Source of the DNA: an uncultured Dechloromonas sp.
GTDB lineage: Bacteria > Pseudomonadota > Gammaproteobacteria > Burkholderiales > Rhodocyclaceae
Assembly: GCA_937996725.1 (NCBI GenBank)
Contig: CALKUR010000141.1
Location: 1 to 57,332, forward strand
DNA length: 57,332 bases
Direction of reading: 5' to 3'
Part shown: in pieces, positions 53,101 through 57,332 of the stretch
How positions within the stretch are numbered: the first letter of the stretch is position 1
Layout: each line of letters starts with the position of its first letter
The notes under the pieces: model-generated
What the model saw: the letters and a program-made list of their open reading frames with translations, nothing else
What the model was told of the DNA's origin: nothing
Database searches by the model: none
Made by a program: the position numbers and the translations under genes

Positions 53101-54234
53101 ATGAAACGTCGGACCTTTCTGCTCGGAGGCCTGCTGGCCTCCGGCACCGCCTTTGCCGCACCCAAGAAGAATGGCAGCGGCCTCAAGAAATCGAGCCGCA
53201 GCGGTCTGCGCGCGCCCAGTTCTGGTCCGGCACCGATCAAGGTACCGGCCAAGCTCGCGCCAGAACTTGCCATGAGCGGTGGCGTCTGGCGTCCGTACGA
53301 AATCACCATTGATGTTTCTTCGAACAGCCACGATGGCGATGCGACCTTGTGGATTCCCATCCCCATGGACACGCCCTGGCAACAGGTTACTTCGGTCAAA
53401 TGGTCTGGCGGCAGCAATGCCGGCATTCGTTTTGATCCGGCCAGCCAGCTTCATGCCTATGTGGTTGAAGGCGGCTCCTCGACACCCAGCGTGATGCTGA
53501 CCCTGCGCGTTGAAACCCGTACCCGTCAGTTCGACATCACTAAACGTGGCACCTTCTTTCATGAATCGGAAGAAGAGCTCGATCGCAACGTGCGCGAAAC
53601 CAGCTACCAAGGCACCAGCGCCGCGCTGCGTGGTTTAGCGGAAGACATTACCGGCCGCGTGATCGAACCCCTGCCGCGTGCACGCGCGCTCTATGACTGG
53701 CTACTCGACAAGGCATTGGCCGGCAACTGTAATGCCTTCGCGGTGGCGATGCCGCCGCGCACCACTTGCCCTAATCCCAAGGGCGAGGATGTCGTCATTG
53801 CTTTTGTGAATCTCTGCCGTGCGCTCAACATTCCGGCCCGCGCTGTCTGGGGGCAGATCATTGGCGAATCGCGCCTGAACGCCAAACTCGGTGCTACCGG
53901 TAATGTGACGCAAGACCAACGGGTACGCGCGGAGTTTCATACGCCGGGTTACGGCTGGATTCCCGTCGATCCGGGCGATGTGTTGCGCCTGCAACGACTC
54001 GACAACCTCAGCCCTACGGATAGCCGCCTGCAGAACCTGCGCAAAAAACTCTTCGGCTATTGGGAAATGAACTGGGTCGGTTATGAATACGGCCCCGGCT
54101 TCACCCTGCCCGGTGGTCCGGATACTGGCTTGCCTGGACTAGCCACACCGCTGGCCACCATCGGCTCACCGAAATCAGGCAGAGTATCTGATGTGACCGT
54201 ACACTATCGCATTGACACCAGACCAGCCAGCTAA
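53101..54234 (+). CDS. exported transglutaminase-like protein, catalytic residues unclear
   Basis: A 377-residue protein with a twin-arginine signal (MKRRTFLLGGLLASG, cut near AFA at 19) and a transglutaminase-like domain at about 190-295. The family frame is visible: LCRALNIPARAVWG (238-251) and GYGWIPVDPGD (283-293). At the place where relatives have the catalytic cysteine (GGKCADLNAL-type), this protein reads NPKGEDVVIA with G228, and the histidine position reads as arginine; C210, C223 and H280 are nearby alternatives. It may be a non-catalytic member. It follows the PIN-PhoH gene by 5 bases and ends at a terminator. Confidence 0.8.
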   Translation: MKRRTFLLGGLLASGTAFAAPKKNGSGLKKSSRSGLRAPSSGPAPIKVPAKLAPELAMSGGVWRPYEITIDVSSNSHDGDATLWIPIPMDTPWQQVTSVKWSGGSNAGIRFDPASQLHAYVVEGGSSTPSVMLTLRVETRTRQFDITKRGTFFHESEEELDRNVRETSYQGTSAALRGLAEDITGRVIEPLPRARALYDWLLDKALAGNCNAFAVAMPPRTTCPNPKGEDVVIAFVNLCRALNIPARAVWGQIIGESRLNAKLGATGNVTQDQRVRAEFHTPGYGWIPVDPGDVLRLQRLDNLSPTDSRLQNLRKKLFGYWEMNWVGYEYGPGFTLPGGPDTGLPGLATPLATIGSPKSGRVSDVTVHYRIDTRPAS

Positions 54235-54252
54235 TTACTTAAATGAAACCAG

Positions 54253-54283
54253 CTTCTCTCATTACGCAAATGAGGGAGGTTTT
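54253..54283 (+). terminator. rho-independent terminator after transglutaminase-like gene
   Basis: An 11-base stem with two G-T pairs (54253-54263 with 54269-54279) has a 5-base loop and is followed by TTTT. It ends the transcript of the preceding gene 18 bases after its stop. Confidence 0.65.
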
Positions 54284-54301
54284 ACACAACAGGAATAAGA
54301 G

Positions 54302-54673
54302 ATGAAAATGAATTCGAAAGTAATTACACTCGCTATAGCAACCGTTTCTTTCCTCGCCGGTTGCGCAACACCAACAGAACTCCGTGCGCGACAGGTTACT
54401 TTTGCTGCATCAAGCACGACCCCGAACGCGGAAAAAACCCTAACCTGTGTCGCGAAAGGCTGGCAGCAGGCAACCCAACAAGAGGTCAGTGTTAACAAGT
54501 TGAACAATGGCTACACGGCTGTGGCGCAATCCAAAACCCTATTCGGCACAAATACGGATTTCGTGATCGATTCAAGCAATGCCAAGACCGGCGGCGCTGT
54601 GTTTCAACTGTGGTCGACCATGAGCAAGGATTCGACAGACAAACTGATTGAGATTATTCAGCCCTGCCTCTGA
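54302..54673 (+). CDS. small predicted lipoprotein, unknown
   Basis: A 123-residue protein with a lipoprotein signal; the lipobox LAGC puts the lipidated cysteine at about residue 21. The mature part has two further cysteines (TLTCVAKGW and the end IQPCL) that could form a disulfide. I do not recognise the family. AGGAATAAGAG precedes the ATG. The first 100 bases and the region before it are more AT-rich than the neighbourhood. Confidence 0.8.
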   Translation: MKMNSKVITLAIATVSFLAGCATPTELRARQVTFAASSTTPNAEKTLTCVAKGWQQATQQEVSVNKLNNGYTAVAQSKTLFGTNTDFVIDSSNAKTGGAVFQLWSTMSKDSTDKLIEIIQPCL

Positions 54674-54731
54674 ACATTTATCTAAGCTTTAACTTTCGCA
54701 CAATCTGCAATTGACTTTCTAGAACACCATT

Positions 54732-55331
54732 ATGCGTACACCTCAGCTACTCTCTGTCCTCGCCATTTCAGGATTCATCGCCCTTACCGGCTGCCAAACC
54801 ACCCAGAGTGATGGCAAACCTTTGACCAATAGCCAGATCGTTGAAAAGCGGGCAGCGATTCTCAAGATGGCACACACCGGTTTAGATACGTTGATCAAGC
54901 AAAACCCTAAAGTGGCCGACGAGATCAAGAAGAGTGCTGGCTATGCCGTCTTTAACGCCAGCAATGTGAATATCGTGTTGGTCGTACTGTCGAATGGCGA
55001 CGGCGCCCTCTTCCAGCCTGGCCAGAAACCCGTCTTCATGATGGAGCGCAAAGCGGGCGAAGGCCTGGGTGCCGGTTATCAGAAGCAGTATCAGGTACTG
55101 ATTTTCAAGAATCAGGACGCCATCAAGCAGTTCACTGCAGCTAAGGGTGTGGGTGGTGATATCAACGCCAATCTATCCGCCGGTTCTGGGGGGCAGCAAC
55201 GGTCGTTTAATCCGAACGTGACCACCTATCTGGTGGGCGAATCGGGCTATGACCTGCAGGCTAATTGGGGTGGTTCACTCTATACGCCGAACGATACGCT
55301 CAACAACCCGGATGTGAGCGGCGGTTACTAA
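54732..55331 (+). CDS. predicted lipoprotein, SYLF/YSC84-like
   Basis: A 199-residue protein with lipobox LTGC (cysteine about 21). The segment DEIKKSAGYAVFNASNVNIVLVVL and the later FMMERKAGEGLGAGYQKQYQVLIFKNQDAIKQF resemble the YSC84/SYLF lipid-binding domain, in which glycine-rich strands alternate with a final FK.DA..F motif. The resemblance is from memory. It is probably outer-membrane or periplasmic facing. It is convergent with dnaB. Confidence 0.8.
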   Translation: MRTPQLLSVLAISGFIALTGCQTTQSDGKPLTNSQIVEKRAAILKMAHTGLDTLIKQNPKVADEIKKSAGYAVFNASNVNIVLVVLSNGDGALFQPGQKPVFMMERKAGEGLGAGYQKQYQVLIFKNQDAIKQFTAAKGVGGDINANLSAGSGGQQRSFNPNVTTYLVGESGYDLQANWGGSLYTPNDTLNNPDVSGGY

Positions 55332-55339
55332 CCGGCCAA

Positions 55340-55361
55340 GCGCGCAGCGTTAGTTGCGCGC
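55340..55361. terminator. GC-rich hairpin across the dnaB stop
   Basis: GCGCGCA (55340-55346) pairs with TGCGCGC (55355-55361) around an 8-base loop that contains the dnaB stop codon. There is no proper T run on either side (CAAGTTTTC on the plus strand), so termination is uncertain. It is the only candidate between the convergent lipoprotein gene and dnaB. Confidence 0.3.
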
Positions 55362-56762
55362 CAAGTTTTCGAAGCGGGTGTACTCGCCAAGGAAGGCCAG
55401 GTTAACGGTGCCTGTTGGGCCGTTACGCTGTTTGCCGATAATGACTTCGGCCATGCCTTTATCCGGCGTATCTGGTTTGTAGTAATCCTCGCGGTACATC
55501 ATCAGGATAACGTCGGCATCCTGTTCGATAGCGCCGGATTCGCGCAAGTCGCTCATCATTGGGCGCTTGTCGGTACGCTCCTCCACCTTACGCGACAGCT
55601 GCGACAGCGCGATGATCGGCACTTCAAGTTCACGCGCCAGCGCTTTGAGCGAGCGAGAGATCTCCGACACTTCGGTGGCACGGTTCTCACCCTGACGGGT
55701 GGTGCCCATGAGCTGGATATAGTCGATCACGATGAGGCCGAGTTTACCGACCTGGCGCTTGAGGCGACGCGCGCGACCACGCAGATCGGTCGGGTTCATG
55801 CCACCGGTTTCATCAATGTGCATGGGCGCTTCGTGGAGCTTACCCAGCGCATAGGTCAGGCGCGACCATTCGTCATCGGTCAAACGGCCTGTGCGCACTC
55901 GGTGCGAATCTAGGCGGCCGATCGAGGCCAGCATCCGCATGGCGAGTTGTGTGCCGCCCATTTCCATGGAGAACACGGCAACCGGTAGGCCAACGTCCAC
56001 CGCCACATACTCGGCAATGTTCAAAGCGAATGCGGTCTTGCCCATACTCGGGCGCCCGGCGACGATGATCAAATCACCCGGCTGTAGACCGGAGGTCTTG
56101 CTGTCCAGATCCGTAAAGCCCGTCGGCACGCCGGTGATCTCGGAGGGGTTATCGCGATCATGCAGTTCTTGAATGCGCTCGACGACTTGTGTGAGCAGTG
56201 GGTTGATATGCACGAAGCCCTGTTGCGCCCGCGCACCCATCTCTGCGATAGCGAACACTTTCTGTTCCGCCGTATCGAGCAGTTCTTTGGCATCGCGACC
56301 CAGCGGGTTCAATGCATCGGTGGCGATTTCGTCACCGGCCACCACGAGGTGGCGGAGCACGGCACGTTCGCGCACGATCTCGGCATAACGCCGAATGTTG
56401 GCCGCGGACGGGGTATTCGCTGCGAGTTCACCGAGGTACGCTAGGCCACCGGTTTCATCTGTTAGGCCGGCTTGCTCGATGGCTTCCGAAACAGTAATGA
56501 CGTCGGCGGGTTTGCCCCGCTCCAGCAAGCGACTCATCTGCTGGTAGATCAGCTTATGTTCGCTGCGGTAGAAATCTTTTTCTGAGATCAGGTCGGTAAT
56601 GCGGTCCAGCGCTTCGTTATCCAGCAGCAAGCCACCGAGCACTGATTGCTCGGCTTCGATAGAGTGCGGCGGTACGCGCAACTGGGCAATGGCCGGGTCA
56701 ATCTGCTTGTTCTGACCGGCGAAATCGCCACGACGCGGTGGGCGGGAAAATTCTGAACTCAT
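55350..56762 (-). CDS. dnaB: replicative DNA helicase
   Basis: The hexameric helicase of the replication fork. It has 470 residues: an N-terminal primase-interacting domain (about 20-125, PHSIEAEQSVLGGLLLD) and a RecA-like C-terminal domain with Walker A AGRPSMGKTAFAL, FSMEMGGTQLAMR, Walker B LGLIVIDYIQLM and the arginine-finger region KQRNGPTG. No intein. ATG 56762 (MSSEFSRPPRR) is chosen; an in-frame TTG at 56783 lies inside the rplI terminator region. Confidence 0.97.
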   Translation of the reverse strand: MSSEFSRPPRRGDFAGQNKQIDPAIAQLRVPPHSIEAEQSVLGGLLLDNEALDRITDLISEKDFYRSEHKLIYQQMSRLLERGKPADVITVSEAIEQAGLTDETGGLAYLGELAANTPSAANIRRYAEIVRERAVLRHLVVAGDEIATDALNPLGRDAKELLDTAEQKVFAIAEMGARAQQGFVHINPLLTQVVERIQELHDRDNPSEITGVPTGFTDLDSKTSGLQPGDLIIVAGRPSMGKTAFALNIAEYVAVDVGLPVAVFSMEMGGTQLAMRMLASIGRLDSHRVRTGRLTDDEWSRLTYALGKLHEAPMHIDETGGMNPTDLRGRARRLKRQVGKLGLIVIDYIQLMGTTRQGENRATEVSEISRSLKALARELEVPIIALSQLSRKVEERTDKRPMMSDLRESGAIEQDADVILMMYREDYYKPDTPDKGMAEVIIGKQRNGPTGTVNLAFLGEYTRFENLARN

Positions 56763-56789
56763 AGGCTGTAATGATACCGGCAAAAAGCA

Positions 56790-56816
56790 AAAAGCCCGGC
56801 ACGCAGCCGGGCTTTT
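56790..56816 (-). terminator. rho-independent terminator after rplI
   Basis: An 11-base perfect stem (AAAAGCCCGGC with GCCGGGCTTTT) has a 5-base loop. On the minus strand it is followed by TTTTTGC. It ends the ribosomal protein transcript, so dnaB needs its own promoter or read-through in the 27 bases that remain. Confidence 0.9.
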
Positions 56817-56835
56817 CTAACCGGAGTAAACCCGA

Positions 56836-57285
56836 TTACTGGGCAGCGCCAACCGTCACGGTGATGCCAACAACGACATCGGTGTGCAGGCCAACTTCCA
56901 GCGGGAATTCGCCGATCGTCTTGAGCGGGCCGGTCGGCATACGCACGTCCGACTTTTCGACCTTGAAGCCCTTGGCTTCGAGGGCTTCTGCCACGTCGAA
57001 GTTGGTGACCGAACCGAACAGACGACCATCGACACCGGCCTTACGGGCGATTTCGATGACCAGACCGTTCAGCTTGTCGCCGATGGCTTGGGCAGCGGCC
57101 AGCTTTTCAGCAGCCAGCTTTTCCAGCTCGGCACGACGCTCGGCAAACTCAGCCAGTGCAGCGGTCGTTGCACGCTTGGCCTTACCCTTCGGGATCAGGA
57201 AGTTACGGGCAAAACCGTCTTTAACTTTAACGACATCACCCAGGTTACCCAGGTTAACGACTTTTTCGAGAAGAATGATTTGCAT
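56836..57285 (-). CDS. rplI: 50S ribosomal protein L9
   Basis: A 149-residue ribosomal protein binding 23S rRNA through its N-terminal domain (MQIILLEKVVNLGNLGDVV, then FARNFLIPKGKAKRAT). A long helix links to the C-terminal domain with RLFGSVTNFDVAEAL. The length is typical. It follows the rpsR stop by 5 bases. Confidence 0.98.
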   Translation of the reverse strand: MQIILLEKVVNLGNLGDVVKVKDGFARNFLIPKGKAKRATTAALAEFAERRAELEKLAAEKLAAAQAIGDKLNGLVIEIARKAGVDGRLFGSVTNFDVAEALEAKGFKVEKSDVRMPTGPLKTIGEFPLEVGLHTDVVVGITVTVGAAQ

Positions 57286-57290
57286 CGCGA

Positions 57291-57332
57291 TTACCCGTTG
57301 TGGTTGTCGGTGAAGGGCAGCAGGGCCAGGAA
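57291..57332 (-). CDS. rpsR: 30S ribosomal protein S18, last 13 codons
   Basis: Running in from the window edge on the minus strand, the frame reads FLALLPFTDNHNG then TAA (57293-57291). This is the C-terminus of S18, whose usual ending is ALLPYTDxH. The order rpsR-rplI-dnaB is the standard proteobacterial arrangement. Confidence 0.88.
   Translation of the reverse strand, partial: FLALLPFTDNHNG

Noticed and set aside
54674..54731. TTGACT near 54711 as a -35 for the second lipoprotein gene
   Set aside because: No -10 lies at a proper distance before the ATG at 54732.
1..57332. CRISPR arrays, insertion sequences, prophage, integrons, rRNA
   Set aside because: No regularly spaced repeats, transposase or integrase genes, or rRNA sequence were seen on either strand.

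Overview
The window looks like ordinary chromosome of a betaproteobacterium of moderate GC (about 57% where counted by hand). Pointers are a DUF2863-family gene, ArnA split into two genes, the gene order alaA-hom-thrC, and an rpsR-rplI-dnaB end. I do not name a genus. Coding is dense and mostly core metabolism. I see no rRNA, CRISPR array, prophage, transposase or integron.

Layout. 1-1866 (minus): thrS and an upstream tRNA-Val(GAC) with a clear promoter. The last 300 bases at the window edge are not thrS and look like a chimeric join. 1881-13303 (minus): an acetate-centred block of acs, a small membrane protein, a symporter/histidine-kinase fusion, a lone receiver protein, a membrane pseudokinase fused to a DnaQ-type exonuclease, a DUF294 nucleotidyltransferase-like protein, a sodium:solute symporter and a small membrane protein. 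13608-15984 (plus): class I fumarase and glutamate racemase. 15987-20599 (minus): a sulfonate/nitrate-type ABC importer and prpE. 20814-23490: tal, a YkgJ-type protein, a PIN protein and yaaA on alternating strands with overlapping ends. 23602-30330 (plus): a DUF2863 gene, the full late biotin set bioA-F-H-C-D, then yciB and yciI. 30457-35268: a PpiC-like periplasmic protein and, convergent, purL. 35382-39167 (plus): deacetylase family protein, nnr, nadC and gcvH. 39164-43218 (minus): alaA-hom-thrC. 43391-51092 (plus): an Mth938-like gene and a lipid A aminoarabinose (arn) cluster. 51110-55331 (plus): bcp, PIN-PhoH, a transglutaminase-like Tat protein and two lipoproteins. 55350-57332 (minus): dnaB, rplI and the last codons of rpsR.

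How the parts work together. Acs makes acetyl-CoA from acetate, the symporter probably brings in acetate or a similar small acid, and the symporter-kinase with its receiver probably senses it. The exonuclease fusion and the DUF294 protein sit inside the same set of nearly touching genes, with no obvious metabolic job; this is the least explained system in the window. The bio operon runs from malonyl-ACP methyl ester entry (BioC, BioH) to dethiobiotin (BioF, BioA, BioD); bioB is elsewhere. The arn genes supply, flip and attach 4-amino-4-deoxyarabinose to lipid A, which gives resistance to cationic peptides.

Functional calls rest on family recognition and visible motifs. No database search was run.
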